Below, piece after piece: positions 38,441 through 45,474 of a stretch of 64,000 nucleotides of DNA. Made by a program: the position numbers and the translations under genes. The stretch comes from JBARDN01 sp963755705 (GTDB taxonomy: Bacteria; Desulfobacterota; Binatia; Binatales; Binataceae). The stretch spans positions 20,527 to 84,526 of the forward strand of contig CAVWKW010000006.1 of the NCBI GenBank assembly GCA_963755705.1, in the 5' to 3' direction. A model generated the notes under the pieces. The model had not been told where the DNA came from. It saw only the letters and a list, made by a program, of their open reading frames with translations, and made no database searches. The first letter of the stretch is position 1, and every line of letters begins with the position of its first letter.

Positions 38441-39691
38441 TCAGACGAGCACGGTATTCGGCGGCAGACCTACCATCGCGCGGCCTTGTTGCTCGAGCAC
38501 AGTGTCGAGATCGTACACCACGTGACTCGACATCGTATTGATGTCGCGAAGCGCGCGCTGGAGCGGATCGTCCAGGGAATGGGCGCTGGCGCCGGCGGCC
38601 TCCGATAGGGTTTGCACCGCCTCGCGCGCGAATTTGACGGCGTAGGCGATACGGCATCGCAGCTCGATGCGCTGGCCGGCGTTCGCGGGCGCGGAACTCT
38701 CCGCCAGCGCGAAGTTCTCTCTCGCCGCCTGCCGGATCATCGTCTCGGCTGTAGTCGTGAGCACGTGGGCTTTGGCCAGCCGCATCTGGGCGGCGGGCTT
38801 TTCGGCCTGGGTGGTCTCGGTGCCGACGATCACGCGTCTGGAGAGGCGCTCGCGAAACAGGCGGACCGCCTGCCGCGCGGTAGCGACCGCCGGAATTGCC
38901 GCGGCGACGGCCAGAAACGGCAACATCGGCATCCTGTACAAAGGATTCGTATGCAGCTTGCAGCCCGGCGCGGTGCCGTCCTGCATTTCCTTCATGTCGA
39001 TGGCGCGATGAGCGGGCACGAAGACGTCACGCATCACGATGTCGTTACTGCCGGTCCCGATCATCCCGTCCATGTGCCATGTGTCAACGACGATCGCCTG
39101 TTCCGCAGGGACGGCGACAAAATACAGATGCGGACGCGGACCGTTGGGCAGCATCGCCGCCGCGAGAATCCAATCCGCATGCATCACGCCCGTGCCCCAT
39201 TTCCACTGGCCCGTCACGCGATAACCGCCAGCAACCGGCGTCATGATTCCCGGCGGGAAGGTAACTCCCGGTGCGATGATGTAGGGGAAGCCGGCGCCAA
39301 AGGTTTCGTCCTGCAGCTCTTTTGAAAAATGGGCGAGCATCCAGTTGTGCTCGACGCAGAACGCCGCCACCCATCCGGTTGAGGAGCATCCTTCGGCGAG
39401 CGGCAACATCGCGTCGATGAACGCGTTAACGCCGAACTCGAGGCCGCCGTAAATCTTCGGCACGAAGTGGTAGAAGATTCCGCTCGCGCGCAGCTCTTTC
39501 CACACCGCGTCAACCGGCCGCCGCAGCCGTTCTGCTTCGCGGCTGTTGGCGGCGAGCAAGGGTTTCAGCGCGACGGTTCGATTGACGAGTCCGTCGGGTG
39601 TGACGCTGGCCAATTGCTCACGCGACAGCCAATCGCCGCCCTGCGGCAGACGCCGATCAGCCAGCGGCATCGAAGGACTCTGGTCGTTCAC
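38441..39691 (-). CDS. Acyl-CoA dehydrogenase-like flavoprotein (HsaA/HpaB-type monooxygenase group)
   Basis: This 416-residue protein has an acyl-CoA dehydrogenase fold with the type-2 C-terminal domain. It has LPLAEGCSSTGWVAAFCVEH, PVAGGYRVTGQWKWGTGVMH and the substrate-side MIGTGSNDIVMRDVFVP. In place of the acyl-CoA dehydrogenase catalytic Glu, this branch contains flavin-dependent hydroxylases of phenols, steroids and dibenzothiophene-like compounds that need a separate flavin reductase. The start is GTG 39691 or ATG 39670; neither has a clear ribosome binding site. Confidence 0.88.
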   Translation of the reverse strand: MNDQSPSMPLADRRLPQGGDWLSREQLASVTPDGLVNRTVALKPLLAANSREAERLRRPVDAVWKELRASGIFYHFVPKIYGGLEFGVNAFIDAMLPLAEGCSSTGWVAAFCVEHNWMLAHFSKELQDETFGAGFPYIIAPGVTFPPGIMTPVAGGYRVTGQWKWGTGVMHADWILAAAMLPNGPRPHLYFVAVPAEQAIVVDTWHMDGMIGTGSNDIVMRDVFVPAHRAIDMKEMQDGTAPGCKLHTNPLYRMPMLPFLAVAAAIPAVATARQAVRLFRERLSRRVIVGTETTQAEKPAAQMRLAKAHVLTTTAETMIRQAARENFALAESSAPANAGQRIELRCRIAYAVKFAREAVQTLSEAAGASAHSLDDPLQRALRDINTMSSHVVYDLDTVLEQQGRAMVGLPPNTVLV

Positions 39692-40176
39692 GAGTTACAC
39701 CGTCGCGGCCGCGCTGGGCCCACGTGAGGATTCAAGTACGTCTCCGTTTCCGATGAAGTCAAGCGAGACCAGATGGCGAGCGCGCCGCGAATAATCGAAC
39801 AAGCGGCGTGAGGCCGGGTGATTGGTGGAGCGGAAGAGATGAGTAGCGATCGTTGACTCAGGTGTAGTATTGACGCCGTGAGCCGCGTCGGCCGCCACAA
39901 ACCCGTGAGTGACAGCTTGATACCGAATTCCCTTCTTCCTTCGAGCACCAACGGCGCTTATCGCGGCTCGACCGTGGCGGCGTATTTCCTCACTCTCTTC
40001 AGCGTTCTCACGATCGTGCCCGGATGTATCCATGTGTTTGCTCCTGATGGAGGAGCGGGAAGCATCGCTGGCCTCGACCTCAGCCACAACGGCCGAGTAA
40101 TTATTGCACTTTTCGCCTGGGCGGGTGCGACGCAAATCGCATTCGGCCTGGCGATGCTAATTGTTTCGCTGCGCTA

Positions 40177-40184
40177 CCGGACCC
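40177..40184. repeat. Left target site duplication CCGGACCC
   Basis: CCGGACCC occurs immediately before the element and again at 41557-41564 immediately after it. Eight bases is the size expected for IS256-family transposition. Confidence 0.92.
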
Positions 40185-41556
40185 GGTAGTGTCGGTCAAG
40201 TGGTGGAAAAGCATTTAGCGTCAGCATTCGACGAGCGAGCGATTGATTATGCAGTCGCTATGCAGCCTCCGCTTGCGAGTTACTATTGGCCAGGGCTTGC
40301 CAGCCGACCAGGCGGCGCAGCGTGATCTGGCCGCTGCGCAATAGACCAAAGAGCAGGAACAGGACCGCCTCCTCGCTCGGCAGCGAGGCCTGGGTTTTGG
40401 TGCGGCGGCGAAACTCCTCGTTGATTCGCTCCAGCGCATTGGTGGTCCGCAGCGCCTTCCACTGTGAGCTCGGGAAACTGTTGAAGGTGAAGAGCTCGTC
40501 GCCGGCCTCGGCAAAACTTGCACTGACCGCCTGCGAGCGCAGTTTCCACTTGCGCGTGAACGCGATCCGCGCCTGCTCGACCGCCTGGCGGCTGTCGGCA
40601 TAAATCATGCGCCGATAGTCCTCGGCGAGTTCCTCGCGCAGATGGGCCGGGGCTTTGGCGAGCAGGTTCCACAGCTTGTGATTGGTGCAGCGCTGAATCG
40701 CGAGCTTGGGCCACTGCATTTTGAGCGCCGCGGCCAGCCCCGGATTACCATCGATCACCGCCAGCAGCGGGGCACCGAGATTGCGGGCGCACAGCGCGCG
40801 CACCGCGTCGAGCCAGGCTTGCTCACTTTCGACTCCTGCCAGGCGCATATCGAGCACCACCCGGCGGCCGTCCGCGCACACCCCCAGTGTGACCAGCACC
40901 GGTACTCGCACCCGCTTTTTCCCGATCCGCATCCGCGGATACCAGCCGTCCAAAAACAGGTAGCGGACCTTCAACTCGCCGAGATCACGCCTGGCCCATG
41001 CCGCGAAGTCTTCGCGCAAACGCCCGACCAGACGCGAGACCGCATCTTTGGACAACGGCGCGCCGCGCAAAAGTGGAGCGAGTGCTCCGCGCAGCCGCCG
41101 CGTGTTGGTCCCGCTCAGGTACACTCCCAAAATCGCCTCGTCAACCCGCTCGGTGCGCCGCTGGTAGCGCGGGATCATCCGGCTGCGCCATTCTCGGCGG
41201 CGCCCCTCGTGGTCCTCGATTCGCGCCCGCGGCATCGCGATCGTGGTCGCTCCAAGGCTGGTGCTGAGCTGGCGCTCACGCTTGCCGTGCCGGTATCCAG
41301 CCCGCTCCGCGCCCACACGCTGCGAGCGGGCCGCGCCCAGCGCCGCTTCCAGTTCCTCCTCGACGATGGCTTCGATGGTCGCCCGAATCCGCTCCCGCAT
41401 CAGATCCTCGAGCGGCGCTTTCCCTGCCCCTAAATCCCTGCTATCGCTTTCCATGGCGTCATCCTCCGGCTCCCGCCGTCAAGCGGGTGCGAGTTGTGGC
41501 TCAACTCGCCGGATCATGACGCTTTTCTTCTTTTCCACCAACTTCGCGACACTACC
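40185..41556 (-). mobile_element. Complete IS256-family insertion sequence (1372 bp)
   Basis: The element starts GGTAGTGTCGGTCAAGTGG and ends with the inverted copy CCACTTCGCGACACTACC-like, so the terminal repeats match at about 22 of the first 27 bases (GGTAGTGTCG exactly, then GTGGAAAAG). It is flanked by an 8-bp direct duplication and holds one transposase gene on the minus strand. Length, end sequence and duplication all fit the IS256 (Mutator) group. It is intact and may be active. Confidence 0.92.
40258..41454 (-). CDS. IS256 family transposase
   Basis: This 398-residue Mutator-type transposase has an Arg-rich N-terminal DNA-binding part (RSQRVGAERAGYRHGKRERQ). The DDE residues are Asp in FLDGWYPRMR, Asp in LAVIDGNPGL, and Glu in TTNALERINEEFRRRTK. 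The conserved CTNHKLWNLLAK segment is also present. It moves the surrounding element by cut- or copy-type transposition. The frame is intact from the ATG at 41454 to the stop. Confidence 0.95.
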   Translation of the reverse strand: MESDSRDLGAGKAPLEDLMRERIRATIEAIVEEELEAALGAARSQRVGAERAGYRHGKRERQLSTSLGATTIAMPRARIEDHEGRRREWRSRMIPRYQRRTERVDEAILGVYLSGTNTRRLRGALAPLLRGAPLSKDAVSRLVGRLREDFAAWARRDLGELKVRYLFLDGWYPRMRIGKKRVRVPVLVTLGVCADGRRVVLDMRLAGVESEQAWLDAVRALCARNLGAPLLAVIDGNPGLAAALKMQWPKLAIQRCTNHKLWNLLAKAPAHLREELAEDYRRMIYADSRQAVEQARIAFTRKWKLRSQAVSASFAEAGDELFTFNSFPSSQWKALRTTNALERINEEFRRRTKTQASLPSEEAVLFLLFGLLRSGQITLRRLVGWQALANSNSQAEAA

Positions 41557-41564
41557 CCGGACCC
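41557..41564. repeat. Right target site duplication CCGGACCC
   Basis: This is the exact copy of 40177-40184, adjoining the right end of the element. Joining the gene halves at one copy restores the reading frame. Confidence 0.92.
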
Positions 41565-41592
41565 TGGTGCCGATAATGCTCGCTCTGGCGAT

Positions 41593-41633
41593 TGTCGAAC
41601 GCACGCTGCACGCGCTCGATGCGTGGGTTTTCA
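41593..41633 (+). repeat. 41-bp direct repeat, copy 1
   Basis: This segment (TGTCGAACGCACGCTGCACG and on) lies in the 3' half of the split membrane gene. It matches 44200-44240 at 39 of 41 bases. Both copies are on the same strand and would encode TLHALDAWVF. Confidence 0.75.
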
Positions 41634-41739
41634 GATCCATGCCGGGCGGACATCATCCACCGGAGTACTATGGCGTGCTGATTGTTCTCCCACTGCTGCT
41701 CGCGGCGTTGATCCTCTCGCTCCGCTCGTCGCCGCCTGC

Positions 41740-41768
41740 TTGACATACCGATTAGTTGGTATGATAAT
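41740..41768 (+). promoter_or_regulatory. Sigma-70-type promoter of the TetR-GST operon
   Basis: TTGACA (41740-41745) and GATAAT (41763-41768) are separated by exactly 17 bases. Transcription would begin near 41775, leaving a leader of about 8 bases before the ATG at 41783. The promoter is enclosed by two palindromes, so the regulator would block polymerase directly. Confidence 0.75.
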
Positions 41769-41784
41769 ACCGACTAATCGGTAT
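41745..41784 (+). promoter_or_regulatory. Two tandem 18-bp palindromic operators of the TetR regulator
   Basis: ATACCGATTAGTTGGTAT (41745-41762) and ATACCGACTAATCGGTAT (41767-41784) are each palindromic, share 15 of 18 bases and have centres 22 bp apart, two helix turns. The first covers the promoter spacer; the second covers the presumed start of transcription and the first two bases of the ATG. Autorepression by the TetR protein is the natural reading. Confidence 0.78.
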
Positions 41785-42433
41785 GGAAATGCAGCAGGCT
41801 GAACACGAATCCAAGATCAAACTTCTGGACGCGGCTCTAAAGGTGATTCGTACCAGGGGGTACGCCGCGACGCGGATCGAAGACGTCTGCGCCGAAGCGG
41901 GCGTCACCAAGGGCAGCTTTTTCCACCACTTCACCAGCAAGGAAGACCTCGGGCTGGCGGCGGCGGCCAGCTGGGATGCGTTTACGATCGACTTCTTCGC
42001 CAACGCGCCTTATCACCAGCCTGACGATCCGCTCGATCGTCTCCTCGCCTACGTTGATTTTCGCAAGGCGACATTGATTGGCGATCTGCCCGACTTCACC
42101 TGCTTTGCGGGAACCGTCGTTCAGGAAGCATACCGCACTCATCCGGACGTGAGCGGCGCCTGCGGACGAAACATTCTCGCCCACTCAAAGACCCTGGAAG
42201 CCGATATTGACGCCGCCATGCGAAAGTATCCGGTACGCGGCAAGTGGACGGCGGAAAGCCTCGCGCTGCATATCCAGGCTGTGATCCAGGGCGGCTTCGT
42301 TCTCGCGAAGGCGACCGGAAGCGCGGCCACTGCGGCGCGGACCCTTGAACATCTGCGTCGCTATCTAGAACAGACGTTTTCACGGCCAACACGTCGGCGT
42401 CAACGTCAAGAAACGAGGGCGCCGCGGCGATAA
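41783..42433 (+). CDS. TetR/AcrR family transcriptional regulator
   Basis: This 216-residue regulator has the helix-turn-helix IEDVCAEAGVTKGSFFHHFTSK at residues ~35-55 and a ligand-binding domain with DLPDFTCFAGTVVQEAYRTH. The family represses its own operon until a small ligand binds. The start codon lies inside a palindromic operator, and the leader is nearly absent; ATG 41789 is an alternative. The GST gene follows 16 bases later, so the pair is an autoregulated detoxification operon. The tail is Arg-rich (RPTRRRQRQETRAPRR). Confidence 0.92.
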   Translation: MEMQQAEHESKIKLLDAALKVIRTRGYAATRIEDVCAEAGVTKGSFFHHFTSKEDLGLAAAASWDAFTIDFFANAPYHQPDDPLDRLLAYVDFRKATLIGDLPDFTCFAGTVVQEAYRTHPDVSGACGRNILAHSKTLEADIDAAMRKYPVRGKWTAESLALHIQAVIQGGFVLAKATGSAATAARTLEHLRRYLEQTFSRPTRRRQRQETRAPRR

Positions 42434-42449
42434 CTAAAGGAGCACTGGT

Positions 42450-43130
42450 ATGAAGATCTATTGGATCAAGGCGCAAGCTCCGCGGCGAGTTCTGGCGCTG
42501 GTCAAGCATCTCGGGCTCACAGCGGAACTGATCGAGATGGACCTGATGGCCGGGGCAATGAAGACGCCTGACTATATCGCGGTCAATCCGAACATGAAGG
42601 CGCCGACGCTCGTGGATGGCGATCTCATCCTGTGGGAGTCGTCCGCAATCATGGCGTATCTGTGCAACAAGGCGGGTTCAGACATGTGGCCAGCGCACCA
42701 TCCCGCCGATCAGGTCGAGGTGCTGCGATGGCTTTCCTGGAACGATTGCCACTGGTCCCCGGCGGTGGCGCCATTTTACTTCGAGCACGTGGTAAAACCG
42801 ACCTTCAAGATCGGCAAGCCCGACAGTGCTGCCCTGAAGGGAAAGACAAACGACTTATTCAGGTGGGCGAAGGTGCTCGACGATCATCTCGTTGGACGGA
42901 GCTATGTCGCGTGCGAGCGGCTGACCATCGCTGATTTTCAACTGGCTTCGATGGCGAGCTATTGGCGCGAGGCGGAGATGCCCCTTGAACCGTTTCCTAA
43001 TGTCGTGTCGTGGGTCGACCGCTTGATGCACATACCCGCCTGGGCCGATCCTTGGCCGGCCGAAGCCGCATCGGTTCTAAACCCCGATGGTGACAACATT
43101 GAAGCGGTGTTGCGCGAAGCAAACCAATGA
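42450..43130 (+). CDS. Glutathione S-transferase family protein
   Basis: This 226-residue GST has the thioredoxin-like half YWIKAQAPRRVLALVKHLGL, VNPNMKAPTLVDGD (cis-Pro) and WESSAIMAYLCNKAG (the glutathione-binding Glu-Ser). The C-terminal half holds RLTIADFQLASMASYW. AAAGGAG lies about 8 bases upstream of the ATG. It is the second gene of the TetR operon, so it is likely induced by the compound the TetR protein senses. Confidence 0.9.
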   Translation: MKIYWIKAQAPRRVLALVKHLGLTAELIEMDLMAGAMKTPDYIAVNPNMKAPTLVDGDLILWESSAIMAYLCNKAGSDMWPAHHPADQVEVLRWLSWNDCHWSPAVAPFYFEHVVKPTFKIGKPDSAALKGKTNDLFRWAKVLDDHLVGRSYVACERLTIADFQLASMASYWREAEMPLEPFPNVVSWVDRLMHIPAWADPWPAEAASVLNPDGDNIEAVLREANQ

Positions 43131-43172
43131 TTTCAGACGACTATCTCTGATTCACGATCTACCGATACCACG

Positions 43173-44180
43173 ATGCGCAACGAGCTTGCCACGATGGCGG
43201 GTATAACCTTGGCGTCGGTTGTCATGATCTATGCCCCAGTTGCACTCGCCGGCGAAACCTACGGCAACGCGTTGGTTCTCGGCGGAGGCGGTCCTGTGGG
43301 AGAAGCTTGGGAGTCAGGGGTAATCGCGGGCCTGGCGGACAGAGGCATCTATCTATCGCGGATGGACCGGATTATCGGTACCTCCGCGGGCGCGATCGTG
43401 GGCGCGCGGCTCGCCATGGGCATGACGCCCGAGCAGTTGACTGAACAAACGCTCACCCGATTCGAAGGCGCGCCGCCAGCGCCAACGCAGAAACCTCTTC
43501 CGCCTCCCGATCTTTCGTTTCTGGTCAGCCGGCTGGAGGAACTGAACGCGGGAAAAACGACGGAGCAATCGGTCGGCGTCGAAGTTGGTAGATGGGCGCT
43601 GAGCGCGCATCCGGTTGCGACCGAATCGGAGTTCGTCGCCAGCTATTGGCGGCGGTTTCCGAAAAAACAATGGCCAAGCGGTGCTTATGAATGCGTGAGC
43701 GTGAATGCCGCGGACGGATCGCTGAGGGTGTGGAATCAATCCTCTGGCGTTCCGCTCGCACTGGCGGTCGCGTCGAGTTGCGCGCTACCCGGGTTGTTTG
43801 CGCCCGTGGCGATCGATGGTCAGCCATACATGGACGGAGGCGCGCGATCGGCAACTAACGCTGACGTCGCACGCGGCTGCAAGACAGCGATCGTCATGGT
43901 CCCGACCGCCGGGATTAATCACCCGCTTGCGACTCTATCGGTCCCTCGCCTTGAGGTAGAAGTAGGGATTCTGCGCAAAAGCGGGTGCAAAGTCGCACTG
44001 ATTCTTCCGGACTCGGCCAGTGTAAAAGCCTTCGGACAAAGCGGCGCAGAAGAGAACCGAAATGCCGGAGCACTGGACGCCGGACGGATTGAGGGACGAT
44101 CCAAAGCGAAGCAGATCGCCACGCTTCTGAGTACCTCTGAAGGCTCGCGCGGAAATTTATCGCCGAAATCCGGGCATTGA
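43173..44180 (+). CDS. Patatin-like phospholipase, exported
   Basis: This 335-residue serine hydrolase has a signal peptide (ITLASVVMIYAPVALA, cleaved after ALA). The patatin marks are the oxyanion loop LGGGGPVGEAWESG, the nucleophile elbow IIGTSAGAIVGA (Ser in GxSxG) and the catalytic Asp in DGGARSATNAD. Family members hydrolyse phospholipids or other lipid esters; the signal suggests a periplasmic or cell-surface location. It is 42 bases from the GST gene on the same strand and may be transcribed with it. Its end is close to the 41-bp repeat. Confidence 0.9.
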   Translation: MRNELATMAGITLASVVMIYAPVALAGETYGNALVLGGGGPVGEAWESGVIAGLADRGIYLSRMDRIIGTSAGAIVGARLAMGMTPEQLTEQTLTRFEGAPPAPTQKPLPPPDLSFLVSRLEELNAGKTTEQSVGVEVGRWALSAHPVATESEFVASYWRRFPKKQWPSGAYECVSVNAADGSLRVWNQSSGVPLALAVASSCALPGLFAPVAIDGQPYMDGGARSATNADVARGCKTAIVMVPTAGINHPLATLSVPRLEVEVGILRKSGCKVALILPDSASVKAFGQSGAEENRNAGALDAGRIEGRSKAKQIATLLSTSEGSRGNLSPKSGH

Positions 44181-44199
44181 GTCTTGACCGAAAAAATCA

Positions 44200-44240
44200 T
44201 GTCGAAGGCACGCTGCACGCGCTCGATGCATGGGTTTTCA
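44200..44240 (+). repeat. 41-bp direct repeat, copy 2
   Basis: This copy lies in the gap between the patatin and the second TetR gene and matches 41593-41633 at 39 of 41 bases. It encodes TLHALDAWVF in one frame but is not part of a longer similar gene. It is either a scrap of the membrane protein gene or a small dispersed repeat. Confidence 0.75.
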
Positions 44241-44325
44241 CCGTGTCTCCGAACCGCTTGGCTGCGGTTGTCGCTACCGAAAATCTCGCCCGGGATAGTG
44301 ACCGAACCTGGAGAAAGGCGCTCAA

Positions 44326-44991
44326 TCAATGCGGCGTCGCCGGTGGACGCACGCTCCTGATCAGTTGCTCCGTGACTTCGACGGCAATCCAGTCAAGCTT
44401 CCACTTCCCGCCCTCGCGATACCAGTTGGTAACGGTATTGGCGGCGCGCAGGATTACGAAGGTCATCAGTTTCGGGTCGCCCCGCGCGAACACTCTCTTC
44501 TCCATTCCGCGGCGCAGGACCCCTATGAACATCTGCTCGATTCGGCGGAACAGGGTTCGAACGCGCTTCAGACTCGCCGGGCTGAGCGATACCGGGTTGC
44601 CCATCTCTGGTTCGTAGCGTTCTTCCCGATGAGAGAACCTGGTGATCAAGTAGGATATGGACTTCCGCAGTACCAGTTCCGGATCGTCACCGCCTGCGCG
44701 CACGATAACGTCCAATTGTCCGATGATCCGGCTCAGCGCGTCAACACGGATCTCGGTGAAGATTTCCTCCTTGCTCCGAAAGTAATGATAGATGTGTCCC
44801 TTGGCCAGGCCGCATTCGCTGGCAATCTGATCCATGTTGGTTCCGTCATAGCCGCCATACGCGAAGGCGCGCGCGGCGCCAGTCAGGATTTCTTGGCGGC
44901 GCTCTTCGACTTTGGCGGCATTGCGAACGCGATGCCCGCGGACCCCGATTTTGCCGCGAGCGGTCGCGATCAAGTTGCGTTTCGAGGCCAT
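44326..44991 (-). CDS. TetR/AcrR family transcriptional regulator
   Basis: This 221-residue regulator has a basic N-terminal tail (ATARGKIGVRGHRVRNAA) and the helix-turn-helix MDQIASECGLAKGHIYHYFRSK. The C-terminal half (PEMGNPVSLSPASLKRVRTL, AANTVTNWYREGGKW) is of the type seen in fatty-acid or steroid-related TetR proteins. GGAGAG lies about 5 bases before the ATG. A palindrome lies 41-60 bases upstream of the start and may be its own operator. No obvious target gene sits next to it; its right-hand neighbours are gene remnants. Confidence 0.9.
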   Translation of the reverse strand: MASKRNLIATARGKIGVRGHRVRNAAKVEERRQEILTGAARAFAYGGYDGTNMDQIASECGLAKGHIYHYFRSKEEIFTEIRVDALSRIIGQLDVIVRAGGDDPELVLRKSISYLITRFSHREERYEPEMGNPVSLSPASLKRVRTLFRRIEQMFIGVLRRGMEKRVFARGDPKLMTFVILRAANTVTNWYREGGKWKLDWIAVEVTEQLIRSVRPPATPH

Positions 44992-45031
44992 CGCTCTCTC
45001 CAGGTTCCTCAGACTTGACTCGAACGTCTAT

Positions 45032-45051
45032 TTTAGAATATTCGTTCTAAA
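45032..45051 (-). promoter_or_regulatory. Palindromic operator candidate upstream of the TetR gene
   Basis: TTTAGAA (45032-45038) and TTCTAAA (45045-45051) are perfect inverted arms with a 6-base spacer. The AT-rich site stands out in high-GC DNA and lies in the promoter region of the TetR gene, consistent with autoregulation. Confidence 0.6.
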
Positions 45052-45143
45052 GATTGCAGAGACCTTGAAACCATTTTAAGGCATGCGAAGAAACCCTGTT
45101 CCACCGCACCAGCAATTATGCGCATTGAGCCACCGGGATCACA

Positions 45144-45276
45144 ATGTCACATGAGATCGTAGTTAAGGACGGAACCATCGTAGATGGCACCGGCGCTCGG
45201 CCGTTCACGGCCCACCTCGCTATCGATGAGGAGCGAATCTCGGCAATTGGAAAGAACCTCGGCGAGGGACGCGAAG
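45144..45276 (+). pseudogene. N-terminal fragment of a D-aminoacylase-like amidohydrolase
   Basis: Beginning at ATG 45144 the frame gives SHEIVVKDGTIVDGTGARPF then TAHLAIDEERISAIGKNLGE, the usual first 45 residues of amidohydrolase-3 enzymes such as the one at 35270-36997. The frame then changes to unrelated sequence and stops at 45341. The metal-binding part is absent, so the product cannot be active. Confidence 0.75.
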
Positions 45277-45279
45277 TAG

Positions 45280-45474
45280 GTATTCGTTCCGATAGTTGCG
45301 ACCTCCAGTGCGATCGCGATTGTGGTGCTGCTGCTCTATGACATCGATCGATCAACCCACGAGAGAAATATCGAGCGGCTGGAATGCTCGGGTGATGACT
45401 CCGTCACGGGCACCAAGACGCGTGGCGTGAAAGCGAGGGCCGAAAAAACCGATGAGAAGAAGGACATTTCTTAA
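45280..45474 (+). pseudogene. C-terminal fragment of a membrane transporter (GPH/MFS-like)
   Basis: In the frame opened by the TAG at 45277-45279, the sequence encodes a hydrophobic helix FVPIVATSSAIAIVVLLLYD followed by IDRSTHERNIERLE and a charged tail to TAA 45472-45474. A last membrane helix followed by RxxHxxIxxxL is typical of GPH-type sugar symporters. There is no start codon before the helix. It adjoins the amidohydrolase fragment, so a deletion appears to have fused two gene ends. Confidence 0.5.

Larger units (their letters stand above)
39878..41743 (+). pseudogene. Small membrane protein gene split by an IS256-type insertion
   Basis: The 5' half (39878-40184) encodes two hydrophobic segments (STVAAYFLTLFSVLTIVPG and IALFAWAGATQIAFGLAMLI) ending SLRYRT. 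The 3' half resumes immediately after the element: removal of the IS and one copy of the 8-bp duplication restores RYRTLVPIMLALAIVERTLH, then ALDAWVF, HHPPEYYGVL and a last hydrophobic segment, stop at 41743. The reconstructed protein has about 165 residues and four membrane segments. The family is not recognised. The uninterrupted frame shows the insertion is recent. The GTG start at 39878 is uncertain. Confidence 0.85.
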
